Shown here piece after piece: positions 1-11,439 of a stretch of DNA of 64,000 nt (positions are counted from its first letter, which is position 1; every line of letters starts with the position of its first letter). Both the position numbers and the translations under genes were made by a program. The DNA is taken from contig CP093829.1 in the NCBI GenBank assembly GCA_033063855.1, positions 2,056,243 to 2,120,242 of the forward strand. The letters run 5' to 3'. The notes under the pieces are model-generated. The model worked only from the letters and a program-made list of their open reading frames with translations, was not told the DNA's origin and searched no databases. Origin of the DNA: Smittia aterrima. Its lineage: Eukaryota > Arthropoda > Insecta > Diptera > Chironomidae.

Positions 1-2534
1 CATTATTTCATCAAAATGTTTGGGATTCAAAGCGCCAGCTTAGCGATTTACGAGATTCTCTTGATCATCGTCATTTCCTGTCATCGAGCTCTTTTAAAAA
101 TGCAGGGACTCTGGCAATCGTCAGAATTGAGTTTCCAAGAAGGAGAATATCTCATTAAATCTTGTGATGCCAACACTCAAGAATTGATTAAAATTAGTTC
201 AGGTCAGAGACAGATTTTTGAGAAAGAAGATCTCGAAGAGAAGATCAGCAGATCTGTCAGCACAGATGAGCTGATCGAAGAGGTGCCGGAAAATGAAGTT
301 ATTGTGAAGCATGTTCTATCGAAAGATAAACTTAAATTTCAATCAGTTTACAAGAATCGAAAAACGTTCATGGAAGCTGAGGAACGAATTGAACATGATG
401 ACAAAGGAGAGTTTGAGATAAATCTGAAGCAAGGCGAGACGATGTTGAGTTTACGGCCGATCGACGTCCCAGACTTCTCTAAGAATTATTCGAGTAAATT
501 GCTGGTGATTGTTGAAAACACAATCGAAGAACCTTTTGATTTCTTTCCTTCGACGATTTGGATTTGTCTGAAGAGACATTTCTACATCATCAGAAACTTC
601 ATTAAAATGTTGAAGCCGAGAAAAACTTCTCAACGAGTCGACGTCTACAAGTTCATGTTTCTTTGTGATTTCATCAACTTCTTTGTCCTTTTGATTGGCT
701 TCAAGGAGTTTGCGGTGGGTTGAAAATATTTATGAAAGAAATTTCCATTTTTTATTTTATTTTTAGATCAATCCAGCACCAAACGATACTCGAACAATTA
801 TTGACTACATCATGGAGAGTAAAATTCCATTCTTGCTACTCTCTCTGCTTGTGATTCAATTTGCGATGATTATGATTGACAGAGTTTTCTATTTGCGGAA
901 GAAGATGACTGGGAAGTTAATCTTTCAGTTATTTAAAATCATTTTTACTCACATTTGGATGTTCTTCGTTCTTCCCACGTCCACCGCGAAAAGCCTCAAC
1001 GAGACAAGTCTTCCCTTGCTCTATTACGTCATCAACTGCATTTATTTGTTGATATCCGCTTATCAAATTCGTTGCGGCTATCCCCCTCATATTCTCGGAA
1101 ACTTCATAATGAAGAAGTATGGCTTGCTTCGCTTGGTGGCATTTAAAATGTAAATAAGCTATTCAAGTCACGTTCGACACACTTTAAGTTAACTTTGAAC
1201 TACTTTTAGTTACATGCTGACGCCTTTCTTGTTTGAACTTCGCACAGTTTTCGATTGGATGTTCACAGAGACTTCGCTGATCTTCTCGGAGTGGATTAAG
1301 GTCGAAGCAATTTACGCTCAAGTCTTTCAAATAAAATGTTCAAGAGTTTGGATGGAGGATGATGCTTTGAGTGGCAAGAAGAGACTTCATCGAAAAAAGT
1401 TTTTAGTCGGAGGCTTGAATACTTCGTTTTTAATCGGAGCTATTTGGCTTCCGTTAGTTTTGTTTGCACTCATTCCCGCGATTGGAGAACCAAATCTTCC
1501 CCTCGACGTCAGTGTGAGCTTTGAAATTCGAAGCTTCTTGCCGATGTATGAAGCTGAAGTTTCTAAAGAAAACATCAAAAAGTTCACGGAAACTCAATGG
1601 AAGACCTTGGTTAACTTGTATGAGAAACAGCCAACGGCGCTCGCTTTTCTCGAAGAGTTCTCCTTTGCTGATGTCGTCGCAGTTCCTTTAACTATCACAT
1701 CTTCAACTTTATGGAATATTTCACCCCCAAACTTGAAGAAAATGATCGAGGACTTTGACAATGGAAGCATCCACACATGTCACTTTAATTATAAAGTTTC
1801 TCGATTAGGTTTAGGAAGCACAAGACCTGAGAGTTTCAAAGGATCGGAGAGTTTGAGATTGGATCAAGAAATCATTAAGAAAATCACTGAAGTGTTGAAG
1901 ACAAAAGCCAACACTGCAATCGAATTCTCGAATATTTTTCCTAAAATTCTTGTTGCTCGAAACAAAGGAGAGCTTTCACCAGTCCGAGAGCTTTTGATGA
2001 CCAATAATGAAAGGAATAATATTCGTCTTCGCAACGTAACGATGAAATTTCAAGAATCGAAATGGTGGACCCTAAAAGAAAATTGTCAAGACGATTTACA
2101 TTTAAAGTTATTGCAAAGTTTTCCTTTCAACGACTGCGAAAGTTTCAATACGATCTACATCTTCAATGAAAAGTCTTTCCCAAATAAATTTAAGCTCGGA
2201 GACTTTGCAGTTCAAGGGTGAGAGACTCTTTTAAAAAAGTTTTAATATTTTTGTGTAAATTTGATTTAAATTTTCCAGAATTATTGGACTTTACGTCACG
2301 CTAATCGTCTTTACATCAAAATTATTGCGTTCAACAATTTTCGACACTGGTACAGAAGCAATCTTCGTTTGGGAGCTTCCGAATGTCGATCGCATTATTA
2401 ATCTGTGCAACGATATTTATACAGTTCGAGAAGCTCATGAATTTTCACTGGAAGAAAATTTAGTAGCGAAACTTTTGCTGTTATATCGATCGCCAGAGAC
2501 GTTAGTCAAATGGACAATGCTCAAAGATAAATAA
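1..2534 (+). CDS. Piezo: Piezo mechanosensitive channel, C-terminal part (5' end outside the window)
   Basis: Piezo is a very large trimeric plasma-membrane cation channel gated by mechanical force. The reading frame is open from base 1, so the gene enters from the left. I join four exons: <1-714, 767-1149, 1210-2217 and 2279-2534, giving about 786 C-terminal residues. Exon 3 begins with PFLFELRTVFDW, which fits the family signature PF-x2-E-x6-W. It is followed by a transmembrane helix (GGLNTSFLIGAIWLPLVLFA, outer pore helix), the extracellular cap domain of about 250 residues, the inner pore helix (GIIGLYVTLIVFTSKLL), and the conserved tail with ELPNVDRI and LYRSPETLVKW. Introns are 52-61 bp with GT/AG ends and phases fit exactly. 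No lesions are seen. Identification is firm; only the missing N-terminal part is unknown. Confidence 0.95.
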
Positions 2535-2729
2535 AATTATTTTTATGCCTTTTTGGACGTTGCAGAGATTTATTTTCTTAATTTTTTTACAGAAAGAACA
2601 TTAAACTTTAGACTTTTCATTTAATGATGGAGACGAAACTTGCAAAATGGATAGCAAAGAGTTGGTTGGTCTTCAAAGTCAGCAACTTACAGCCATACGT
2701 TTCTCACTTTGAAGAGAATTTGTGTTGAT

Positions 2730-3153
2730 TTATCTTCCGAATCGCATGTGACCGTAGTCGTCAAATCCATCTCCTTCGCCTCCTCCTCCGCGTTTTCCAA
2801 ATCTTTGAGAGGAAATGTTCACTTGCTAATGCATGTTCACTCATTTAATTAATATTTTCTCACCTCATGTGTCCGTAGTCATCGTCAAATCTTTTTTCAA
2901 CGTTGTTCATGGCATCATCGATGAACTCAACTTCCGGAAACTCTCGTCGATAAAGCGAATAAGAGTTCAATGGCTTCAATCTGCGAATTGGAATTGATTT
3001 GAGCCAAACGGTCGATGCTGGTCGCTTCTGAGCTTGTTCAGCTGATTGAGTTGGATTGATTGAATTCCCAATGAGAGCTGCTTCACTTGTTAGAACGCTG
3101 TACGCTACGAGAAGCGTGAACGATGCAAGTATTGACAATGAAGCGAATCCCAT
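2730..3153 (-). CDS. Dsk: Sulfakinin precursor
   Basis: Encodes a 120-residue prepropeptide for cholecystokinin-like neuropeptides, known in insects for satiety and aggression signalling through CCK-like receptors. Exon 1 is 3153-2864 and exon 2 is 2802-2730. A hydrophobic signal peptide covers roughly residues 1-25. Two peptides are visible: FDDDYGHMRF followed by GKR, and GGGGEGDGFDDYGHMRF followed by GR and the stop; each Gly would become a C-terminal amide. The Tyr next to acidic residues is the expected sulfation site. The 61-bp intron interrupts the last Arg codon of the first peptide, so unspliced mRNA would lose the RF-amide end. Dibasic sites KR and RR precede the peptides. No clear third sulfakinin-0 peptide is seen. 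Confidence 0.93.
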
Positions 3154-3206
3154 TTTGTAATCTTAACACAATGAGTTGTGCTCTTGTCTTGAACAGTTTG
3201 AAGACT

Positions 3207-3244
3207 CAACTGATGAAAGTTAAGACAAAGCTCTTCCTTTTATA
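3207..3244 (-). promoter_or_regulatory. TATA box and initiator of the sulfakinin gene
   Basis: On the minus strand TATAAAAG (3244-3237) lies about 30 bp upstream of TCAGTTG (3213-3207), a good arthropod initiator. The start codon follows about 55 bp downstream. Confidence 0.7.
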
Positions 3245-3405
3245 TTGAATCTTATCGCAAAGAAAAATAATTGTTTTGATCCATTCGACCTCGTTAATAT
3301 TCGCGTTGCATCGAAAGTGTCAAAAATGATTTTCTCCAGGAAAACGACGAGAAAAGAAAGACGCTTTGAGTGGGAAGCCGCAGACAGTTTTATTTCCAAG
3401 CATTT

Positions 3406-3899
3406 CTATTGGAATCGCCTTCCAAACACATAAATTCTATAATAAAAGTAACGAGTTCTTTTAGCTTCAAAGATGAGCGTCATATAATTAGATCCCACGC
3501 CTCCTTCAACAGTGTAAGCTCTCCCGATAGACGAGGACTGCTCAACAAGACATGACACGTGAGTGATGTAGAAGTTATTTTGTTTTGGATATTTCAGTTC
3601 CAAGTGGAAATCTCGAGAATCATCAAAATCGAATTTATCAAAACTCTCTGATACTAAGCGATCACCTGAAACTCGTTTGCCCCCAAGATACCACTTCTGT
3701 TCATCGAAAGAGGAAACGTCACCTGGAAAATCATTTTATTAGAGTTTGCAACTTGAAATGGAATAATCTTACGTTTTTGATATCCATCAACTTTTGCTGA
3801 ATCGATTACACTGACAATCACGCTTTGATTGAAGATCGGTGCAAAGTCTTGCGAAATAGCGAATCGAAACAAAACTAAAATAGCAGCAACTCTCAACAT
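3406..3899 (-). CDS. MBF2-family secreted protein
   Basis: A two-exon gene (3899-3773 and 3722-3406, 50-bp intron) encoding 147 residues. A signal peptide (MLRVAAILVLFRFAISQ) starts the protein. The C-terminal part carries the pattern typical of the insect MBF2 family: a single Cys region (HVSCLVEQ), then a GGVGSNYMTLIFEAKR block and an aromatic-rich end with YFYYRIYVFG. The family is named after a silkworm transcription co-activator, but most members are small secreted proteins expressed in fat body, gut or saliva, so a secreted role is more likely here than a nuclear one. Exact function is unknown. It lies in tandem with the sulfakinin gene, same strand. Confidence 0.8.
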
Positions 3900-3931
3900 T
3901 TTGTAAACTTCAACTAACTTTGTTACTTTCG

Positions 3932-3939
3932 CTTTTATA
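3932..3939 (-). promoter_or_regulatory. TATA box of the MBF2-like gene
   Basis: TATAAAAG on the minus strand, 33 bp upstream of the start codon at 3899; the short leader fits a strongly regulated small secreted-protein gene. Confidence 0.6.
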
Positions 3940-4481
3940 CTGAGTTGCTTTTAAAATGAAAACTGCGATAAGAAGTCGACGGGATTCGAGAATTCATTAT
4001 GAAAGCTCACGGCTTAAAAACCTTCATTAATCAAAGTTTCAAGTCGCGTACCTTTCAAAATGAAATGATAATTTATTGGGTCATATGACATAGATCTGCT
4101 TTGTTATCGTGGCGAGAAAAGTAAAATTTTTAGATTTTTGTTTAAAAAAGAACAATTTATCTATTTTCCCCAACAACGAACATGAAAAGTAAAACGGAAG
4201 AAAACAGCTTTCTTGAAATTTTAAGAAAATTTTATTTATTTGTAGCCAAACAAAACTTTCTTCGTCTCTTAAATAGATGCTAAGTATGGCGGTCAAAATA
4301 AGATTTTCATAAAAGCTTTTAATTAAAGTGAAATTTCAACGTCAGAAAAACGAATTTTTCAAAATTTTGTTTTTATTTTATTGAACGCTGCCTGGCAATG
4401 TTCAGTAAAGAAATTTTACTTTTCCAAAGGATTTAGAAAAATTACTCGTAATCTCTAAACACGAAGCAATAAACATTCAAC
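3940..4481. other. Intergenic, no gene seen
   Basis: About 540 bp of A+T-rich sequence between the divergent MBF2-like and RBM42-like genes. I see no convincing exon, RNA gene or repeat; it presumably holds the RBM42 promoter, which has no obvious TATA box. Confidence 0.5.
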
Positions 4482-5454
4482 ATGGGAACCAAACGTAAGA
4501 ACATGGAGGATGAAATGTCCAGGTAATAAATTAAGTTAATCATTGTTGTTTAAAAAGTGTTAAAATAACTTTTTTCTAAATGTTTACATTCGTTTTAGAT
4601 TCGAATCTGAAATCTCACAAGTCGCTAACACTAGACCGACAATGTTTGTGCCATCGCAAGTGAAACAATTCAATGCTTACAATACAGCTCAGCATAGACC
4701 TCCAACAATATCTCGACCACCAATGCATCATCCCCAAGCTCCATCGTTTAACTCAACTTTTCAACCAGCTCAAGCTGAGAAGACTCCTGTGATCTTATCT
4801 AGCGCTCCCAAACTCTATACTAGACCGAATGTACCAACTGTTGAAGCACCACCAGCTTACAGTCATCAGTCGTTATCTTCAATGCCAGCGCCTTCAGTTG
4901 GAGGATCAAATTTTGATATCAATTCACTTCAGTTTGAAGTTCCCCCAGCAGTCAAAGTGAAAAAGTCGAAAAGCGACAAATCCAATCACATTGCAGAAGA
5001 TATCATTAAAGCTGCAAAAGCATCCTCAGCACTTCAATCGTTTGGTAACAAAGACAAGAAGAAAGTTGATAAGAAAACGATTCGTCAAGCAGGAGGAAGC
5101 ACTTGGGAAGATCAAAGTTTATCCGATTGGCCTGACGATGATTTCAGAATCTTTTGCGGTGACCTTGGAAATGATGTTAACGACGAGCTGCTAACGAGAA
5201 CATTCAGCAAGTTTGCATCCTTCCAAAGAGCTAAAGTCATTCGCGATAAACGAACGAGCAAGAGCAAAGGCTACGGATTTGTGAGTTTCAAAGAACCTCA
5301 AGATTTTATTCGAGCAATGAAGGAGATGGATGGGAAGTATGTTGGATCACGACCTATTAAATTGCGCAAAAGTACTTGGCGTCAACGAGGAATTGATGAA
5401 AGAAGGAAAAAAGATGCTGAGAAAAAAGCTCTGCTCGCTCTCGTTAACAAATGA
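4482..5454 (+). CDS. RNA-binding protein 42-like (RRM protein)
   Basis: Two exons, 4482-4522 and 4599-5454, give 298 residues. The N-terminal two thirds is Pro/Gln/Ser-rich and disordered. The C-terminal third is a single RRM, with RNP2 as RIFCGDLG (about residue 199) and RNP1 as KGYGFVSF (about residue 239), ending in a basic tail (STWRQRGIDERRKK) characteristic of RBM42. RBM42 is a nuclear and stress-granule protein associated with hnRNP K and splicing/translation control. The split Arg codon at the intron confirms the start exon. A convergent minus-strand candidate lies 125 bp downstream. Confidence 0.9.
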
Positions 5455-5579
5455 ACTCGTAACAAAATTCTATTTTAAGAGCTTTGATTAAAAACTTTCG
5501 AGAATGCTTTTAAAAAATCTTGTTTGAATCACAACATTCAAGTTTCTTTATTCATAAATATGTCATCGTTTTGGAATAA

Positions 5580-5920
5580 TTAAAACATCATTTGATTACA
5601 GCGCATAGTCGTTTTTTCTAAAGCTTCCTTTAAGTATATTTCAGTTAAGTCATCAAAAGTCAGATCATCTGTGCGCAGCAAATGGAAAGTTTGGTAGACG
5701 ATAAACAACAACTTTTGTGATATTGTTCCATTCACGGTCAAATAGAGAAAAGAAGAGCACTTTAGATTGCAAAGAAATTGGAAATTCCATTTCGACTTTT
5801 GGTTCTCAAGCACAAAGGTCATTCACAAAGAACGAACGTTCTTTCTGCTCGTGTTTCTGCTTTTCATACAACTTCATAAAGAAAGTTCTTGAACATTTCA
5901 ATATCGCTAAGGAGCTTCAT
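5580..5920 (-). CDS. Possible small gene, unclassified
   Basis: A tentative two-exon model (5920-5870 and 5804-5580) gives 91 residues that I do not recognise. In its favour: ATG, GT/AG intron ends in matching phase, an acidic amphipathic C-terminal part (DDLTFDDLTEIYLKEALEK) and an AATAAA on the minus strand at 5552-5547. Against: the acceptor has a weak pyrimidine tract, and a second frame over the same bases also looks protein-like, so this may be a decayed gene or the splice model may be wrong. No function can be given. Confidence 0.3.
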
Positions 5921-6167
5921 TTTGTAAGCCTTCATTAACTTTGTTAAGGTCTGTTGATAAGAACAAAACACTTTTCAAAACACGATTTCAATGTACAAAA
6001 CAAACAAAGAAGGTAACAAGACTCGAAAGGCTATTTTTGTTTTAGAATAAAAGTTCAAGAATTTCTTGGTTTTTGTTGAAACTAGTGTGGGAAGCGTTTT
6101 CGAACACACAAAACATTTAAATCACACAAAATATCACTTATTCTTAAGTCTATCACGAAGCAACTCC

Positions 6168-6533
6168 TTAGTGACCTCCCCAATTATGCGATGTGAACAA
6201 AGTGTTTCCACGTTTTGAAAGAGGTTGGAAAGTTTCTGCAACTGGCGGATAACTCGTTGAGATCATGCAAGGTGGTGTAGCAACAGTTTTGGGTTTGCTC
6301 TTTAACTGCCTGTTAATTGCATTTTTCTTATGTTTCATTGCGTTCAAATGAATCGTATGAGTAGCTCCAAAAAGACCAAAAGCTTCATTGGAAATTGGCA
6401 GCCTGGTCTTTGTTTTTCCATCGTTTCTGACCAATTTAGACTTCACTTGATTTCCTTGTTGTTGAACGGGCATTGATAGCACAAGCGTCGAGATGATCGC
6501 AATCAAAAAAGTGACGATGAAAAGTTTTGAATT
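6168..6533 (-). CDS. Small secreted peptide or neuropeptide-like precursor (first exon not located)
   Basis: The visible exon begins at a good acceptor (TTTTGCAG) and encodes 121 residues to a stop. The first 20 residues (NSKLFIVTFLIAIISTLVLS) form a clear signal peptide lacking only its initiator Met, so an upstream exon ending in ATG is expected. Candidate ATG|GT junctions on the minus strand occur near 6760 (ATG|GTGACG) and 7414 (ATG|GTAAAC); I cannot choose. The mature part is basic, has a single Cys, and ends with SKR-GNTLFTSHNWGGH, so a KR cleavage would release a C-terminal 13-residue peptide. It matches no peptide family I know. Confidence 0.5.
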   Translation of the reverse strand, partial: NSKLFIVTFLIAIISTLVLSMPVQQQGNQVKSKLVRNDGKTKTRLPISNEAFGLFGATHTIHLNAMKHKKNAINRQLKSKPKTVATPPCMISTSYPPVAETFQPLSKRGNTLFTSHNWGGH

Positions 6534-6578
6534 CTGCAAAATAAAAGATTGCGAAAAATATTTATTAACGATGAACAA

Positions 6579-9027
6579 AAATAGATTTTTAAATTAACTT
6601 AAGAATTTGATAAGAGCGTCGATCGTGAGAAAATGTTTGAGAAATCGAGAGCCACGCGACAGGAGCATATTCCCATCGCATCGAACTCTTTGAAGATTAC
6701 AGTCACAACACGAATGATTAATTATTTTCATCAAATTATTTCCGAGCCGGTCCGTCGTCACCATCTGCTCACGAAGATAAGACTCTCTTCCCGAAATGGG
6801 AATCTCTCCGTGAACTTTTCAAATGACCCACGACAAGCGAAATTGAATTGGAGTGTCGCTCACGATCCCGGCCAAGCAAAACGAAATAAACAAATATTCA
6901 ATATTTTTGGGTGGAACAAGATTCTTATGTGCGAACGTTGTTTTTCTGAACTTTGAGTTAATTCTTCACTCTTGAAAAATTCCGATGATATCTCTCGATC
7001 GTAAAATACAAAGAAACCAGGATGTCCGTCATAAACGTAAGAGAGATGCCGCAAAAAATATTAAACTCAACCTTGAACTTAAGCTTAAAAGCTTTTGCAC
7101 AGAAAAATCTTTTTAAGAACTTTAATTTTTAAGGTGAACGAGAATCTAATTCAAATTGTTGTTCATTGATAGGTTCGTAGCTATTTGAATCAAATTCCTT
7201 GTTTACGGATGCGATCACGTCTTCCGTGAATGTAGAGATAGCTTTGAAAAGATCACAACCCAAGCATTACTTTTATTCACACCAACCTTTGATAATACTT
7301 TTAAGTGGCTAATATATTCATTAGCAGAAAAAATGACTTTGGCACGTTCGCCAGGTTTTTAAAACTTATTAAATTTTCTCAAAAAAAAATTCTGAATAAA
7401 AAAAATTGTTTACCATTTTAATCGATCCTCTTTAAAAGTTCTTCTAAGTAATTTTATTGACTCGTTTCTTGTAAACAATTTTCACTTTCACTTTAACCCT
7501 TTGAGGAAGGTTTTAATTGCTACTGTCAGCTGCGAGACTTGAAATTATAATGAACAAGGAAACGAAATGCGACGAATATTTAAGTAAAACCCGAACGCAA
7601 AATGCTCGCGAAAAGTTCTATTAGCAGCCGAGAGGAGAGGAAAGTTTCATTTCCTAGATTGCAAGTCACATTGAGTTAACGTGAAGATATGCTTAAAAAA
7701 AAGAATTTTTTTCAATCCTTTAACCTTGAACTTGAATAAATAAAATAGGCTCTAGACTAACAAGAAGCGCCCATATCTGTCTTCAACAGAAATACGAAGG
7801 AAATCGCGTCGTCCGCGCATTGAAGGCTTTTAACTGCAAGACTATGACGACATTGTTTGTACAGAGGACTGCGACAACTTTTTAACGGCGAACTTTGTGA
7901 ATTTTACGTTGAACTTCTAGTTGAGAAAAGCTTTTTCTAAGGACTCTCATTCAACTTTTACTAACTGTTAAAGGTAACAATTGAACAAAGGTAAGCATGA
8001 CAGTCAAAAAATGAACAATCTATGGCTTTTATGACTTTAAGAAACAAATAATGACTTTATGCGCTGCACAAAGCAATTGTTAAGAAGAAAATATTTTTAG
8101 ACTTTTCTTTTCTATAAATGTGATAACTGACGGGATGCGGAATGGAATTTGTAATATCAAAGTTCGAACCAATGAGCAAATAAAATCAACTGATTAACTT
8201 GTTACTATGGTCAGCAAGGAAAAAAAATTGTCTACTCAGAGCATGCTTTGCTATTTGATGAAAACAAAATTTCTTGCGTAACTGCAAAATATTTTTGATA
8301 ACGCAGCATTCTTTCAATAAGAAGCTTGTGGGAGTTTCTTGAGATCTTTTTTGTTTATTGTTCGTGTTGTTTTTAGCCGGCAATTGTCTAGGAGCTTTTT
8401 ATTGAGCACGTTGAAAATATAAATTTTGCAAATTGCGATTTGCACGTTGAGAAGCTGAGAAAGTGAAAAACATTAGTCATTTGGTCAATTTTAAATCATT
8501 TTTCAACTTAGAATGTGAAAGCTCAAAAAGAGAACACGCAAATTCGTATGATCGATTACAAGAATTTAAGAAATGTTATTCAACAAATTTTATCCTAATC
8601 CATTTTTCATATTCTTGGTCCTCCTTTGATTTTACCTGATGCTCATCTTCAGTTATTGACTCTAAATGAATGAGTGGGCCTACGCGATTTAATCTAATCT
8701 AACAACTTTAATCCTAATCCATTTTAAACTTAATTCTTTTTTAATCTAACTCTGACTGTAAACAAGGGGACTTTGGCGTAGCCTGTTCAAACGTGCCGGC
8801 AAATATAAATAATTAATTTACTCGAGCATAAGACATTGCAGTAGCTTAAGGATCTGAAAATAAATATTCAGAGATCACTACAACTAAAGAATTGCTGTAA
8901 GAAAGGTAATTTATCGCTTGCAAAAACAGATTTTACAGTAATTTCAAAATGTAAACAAACCATTTCTCATTTTTAGGATCTTTAAAATATTTAAAGGTTT
9001 TTGCACATCGAGAAACTAAGAACAACG
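6579..9027. other. Long stretch without a recognisable gene
   Basis: About 2.4 kb with short A+T-rich open frames only. It may hold the missing first exon of the secreted peptide gene. A pair of direct repeats of the 15-mer ATCCTAATCCATTTT (8592-8606 and 8711-8725) flanks TAATCTAATCTAAC, which looks like the tail of a decayed element. The POP1 promoter occupies the right end. Confidence 0.5.
8951..8960 (+). promoter_or_regulatory. GTAAACAA promoter-proximal element (POP1)
   Basis: GTAAACAAAC lies 77 bp before the POP1 start codon, within AAAATGTAAACAAAC. The same element lies near other housekeeping starts in this window (23433, 24471, 29233, 31592, 31815). Function is inferred from recurrence only; it resembles a forkhead-type site. 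Confidence 0.4.
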
Positions 9028-11439
9028 ATGATTGAAAATGGCAGTCGAATGGAGTTTGATAAACCTCCAAATCCCAAAGTTGCAGGTGGAATATCAATCG
9101 TTCAACACGTTGCTGGTCGAATCCGAGAACTCAAACAACTCTACAATGACATCACAACACACAAGTCAGAGAAGCTATTACATCAAATGCTTCCAAACCA
9201 TATGCGACGCCGTGCAATGTCTCACAATCCAAAGAGACTACCGTTGAAATATCGCTTAGTTCACACCAATCAAATGGCCAAGTCAGGACCAAACGCGAAG
9301 AAGAAGAGACCGTCAAGGAAATATCGACGAAAGCCAACCAATCTCTTGAAGGAATATACGAGACGTAAGCAGAAAAATGTCTGGTTAGAGACTCATGTGT
9401 GGCATGCAAAGAGATATCACATGAAAGACTTGTGGGGATACAAAATTCCATTTGCTTCTACTGATAAACGATATCGCGCATCGTATAAAGCAGCAGCAAA
9501 TCATTGTCTTGTTCAGGATATGAGCTTTGAAAGCGCAATTGAAGTTACTGGACCTTTAGAAGAGTTACGAGTCAAATTCCAACGAATTACCTCACAAGAA
9601 TGTGGGCCAACGTTGATGGCTAAGAGTTTTCTAAATGGAACTCGCAAAGGCGACGTAGATCTATTCAAAATTGATTCGTATCCAACAAACGCTATGAGTC
9701 GAGTTTCATTTATGTGGAAACCGAGTGAGACTGAATCAAAAACAATTTGGATCTTCGTTCATCCAACAGCTTACACAGAAATTCTTCAAGAACTCATTGA
9801 ATTGTTTGAACTAAAAAATGAAAGCAGAAATGATAACGAAGAGACGAGTCCTCAAGACATTATCAGGAATGACTCGATGATCAGAAATCCTCGTTACTTG
9901 AGCAAGAATTCAAAAGTAGAGATCGTGGAGTTAAGAGATACTTTGAATCGTTTTCGTCTAACTGGTCCATTCTCCAATGCAGTTCTTTATAAAGCGCTAA
10001 AGCCAGCATCACATTTTGAGAGCAACTGGCTTGGGAAGCTTCTTGACGGTGATATTAAATATCACAAAGCTCATGCTGAGCAGGAACGAGTTTGGAACGA
10101 GCTCAAGAATTATTCATCAGCTGAGTTTCCGCCGCACACGATTTTAGCGTTGAATGTTGTCGATCCTAGAACAAATCGACCAGAAAAACGTGAGAAAGCT
10201 AAAAATGAATTCAAAGCAACCAATTCAAATGTCGAAATCTTTCCAATCGCTTCTTTGTCGGGAATTTGGAGCAAGGAACTTCGCGATAGCATAACAAAAA
10301 GTATGATGACAACAGGAGAACTTTGTCAATTACGAAACAAGAATCAACTTGTGCCAGGTGTTGCTGCATCATTTGAAAGAGATCTGCAGCCAGTTCCATT
10401 GCTGTTGCTACAACGACCAGGAAGTCAATCACCTGAGATGAAACGACTTGGCTTTGGAAGCGGCTGGGATTTAATTGTTCCTGCTGGTTATGGATTAAGC
10501 GTTTGGTTGTCACTTATAAGATGTGGCGCTAAATCTGGAGGTTGGCGTGAAACAGAGACAATCACGAACGAAATGGGGAATGAGCTGTTCTCACCAGACA
10601 CGATTTCAGGTCTTAAAGAGAGTGAACGACATTTAAATCAAAAGCGAATTAAATATTTTCAAATGCCTCCAAATAAGAGAACAAATTTCAAGAAGATGGG
10701 AATAGCGTCGCCGTTCGCTTGCCCATTCAATCAATTAGTTCGCGAGCATGGCGGAAGTGGAAAATTCTTTGTGATGCGCAATCGTTTGACTCTTGACAAT
10801 ATAAAAGCTGTTCTTCTTGGAAAATTAAATTTAAACGACTTGAAGATTTCGAATGACACTTTGATTCCTTTAAATCTTTCGATGGAGTCGAGAGGAACGC
10901 CTGGAGATTTTGGAATCATTTGTTTACCAAACAAACGCGACATCAAGAATCTGATTCTCCAAAAGCATCAACGAGATCGCGGTCCAGTTTGTGTTGAACC
11001 AGTGATTAAAGATGAGGCTGATGTTGAAAGGAAAATGCTGCGACATGATCACAAGAAACTGCTGAAACGTCTTAGGAATCGAAGAGTAAGAGCAAAAAGG
11101 AAGCTTCAAGCTTGTGCAACTCGTCTCGTCAAAATTCAGAAATCATCTGCTGAGACTTTAATTGAAGAGCAACACAAGAAAATGTGCGAGCTGTGGCTGC
11201 CAAAAATTCCTTCAACTATAAAAGACCAATGCTCTAAGACAACCATCGGCTATCTAACAAAATCTCGTTTCACATTCAGCGAAGGAAAAGTCTCAGGCAT
11301 CGGTTATATTACTAAAAGTGGTTTAGAAGCTCTCATGAAAGTCTTCCAAAAGTTTAAAGGATTAAGTCCGTTTGTCTTGACGAGAGCGACGAACAGCAAA
11401 TGTTATTATTCGGCAGCAATTTCTGTTCGAGAAAGTTAA
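9028..11439 (+). CDS. Pop1: POP1, ribonuclease P/MRP protein subunit
   Basis: A single uninterrupted frame of 803 residues; the first in-frame ATG is at 9028. POP1 is the largest protein of nuclear RNase P and RNase MRP, binding the catalytic RNA for tRNA 5' processing and rRNA processing. The N-terminal POP1 domain is visible as RRRAMSHNPKRLP, the basic stretch KKRPSRKYRRK and ETHVWHAKRYHM. The central POPLD domain includes GSGWDLIVPAGYGLSVWL. A very basic C-terminal region (KLLKRLRNRRVRAKRK) precedes the end. Length is close to that of other insect POP1 proteins. AATAAA lies at 11447-11452. It converges on the RnrL gene. Confidence 0.95.
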   Translation: MIENGSRMEFDKPPNPKVAGGISIVQHVAGRIRELKQLYNDITTHKSEKLLHQMLPNHMRRRAMSHNPKRLPLKYRLVHTNQMAKSGPNAKKKRPSRKYRRKPTNLLKEYTRRKQKNVWLETHVWHAKRYHMKDLWGYKIPFASTDKRYRASYKAAANHCLVQDMSFESAIEVTGPLEELRVKFQRITSQECGPTLMAKSFLNGTRKGDVDLFKIDSYPTNAMSRVSFMWKPSETESKTIWIFVHPTAYTEILQELIELFELKNESRNDNEETSPQDIIRNDSMIRNPRYLSKNSKVEIVELRDTLNRFRLTGPFSNAVLYKALKPASHFESNWLGKLLDGDIKYHKAHAEQERVWNELKNYSSAEFPPHTILALNVVDPRTNRPEKREKAKNEFKATNSNVEIFPIASLSGIWSKELRDSITKSMMTTGELCQLRNKNQLVPGVAASFERDLQPVPLLLLQRPGSQSPEMKRLGFGSGWDLIVPAGYGLSVWLSLIRCGAKSGGWRETETITNEMGNELFSPDTISGLKESERHLNQKRIKYFQMPPNKRTNFKKMGIASPFACPFNQLVREHGGSGKFFVMRNRLTLDNIKAVLLGKLNLNDLKISNDTLIPLNLSMESRGTPGDFGIICLPNKRDIKNLILQKHQRDRGPVCVEPVIKDEADVERKMLRHDHKKLLKRLRNRRVRAKRKLQACATRLVKIQKSSAETLIEEQHKKMCELWLPKIPSTIKDQCSKTTIGYLTKSRFTFSEGKVSGIGYITKSGLEALMKVFQKFKGLSPFVLTRATNSKCYYSAAISVRES

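Noticed and set aside
8160..8180. GTTCGAACC, resembling a tRNA T-loop
   Set aside because: No acceptor stem, anticodon arm or B-box spacing around it.
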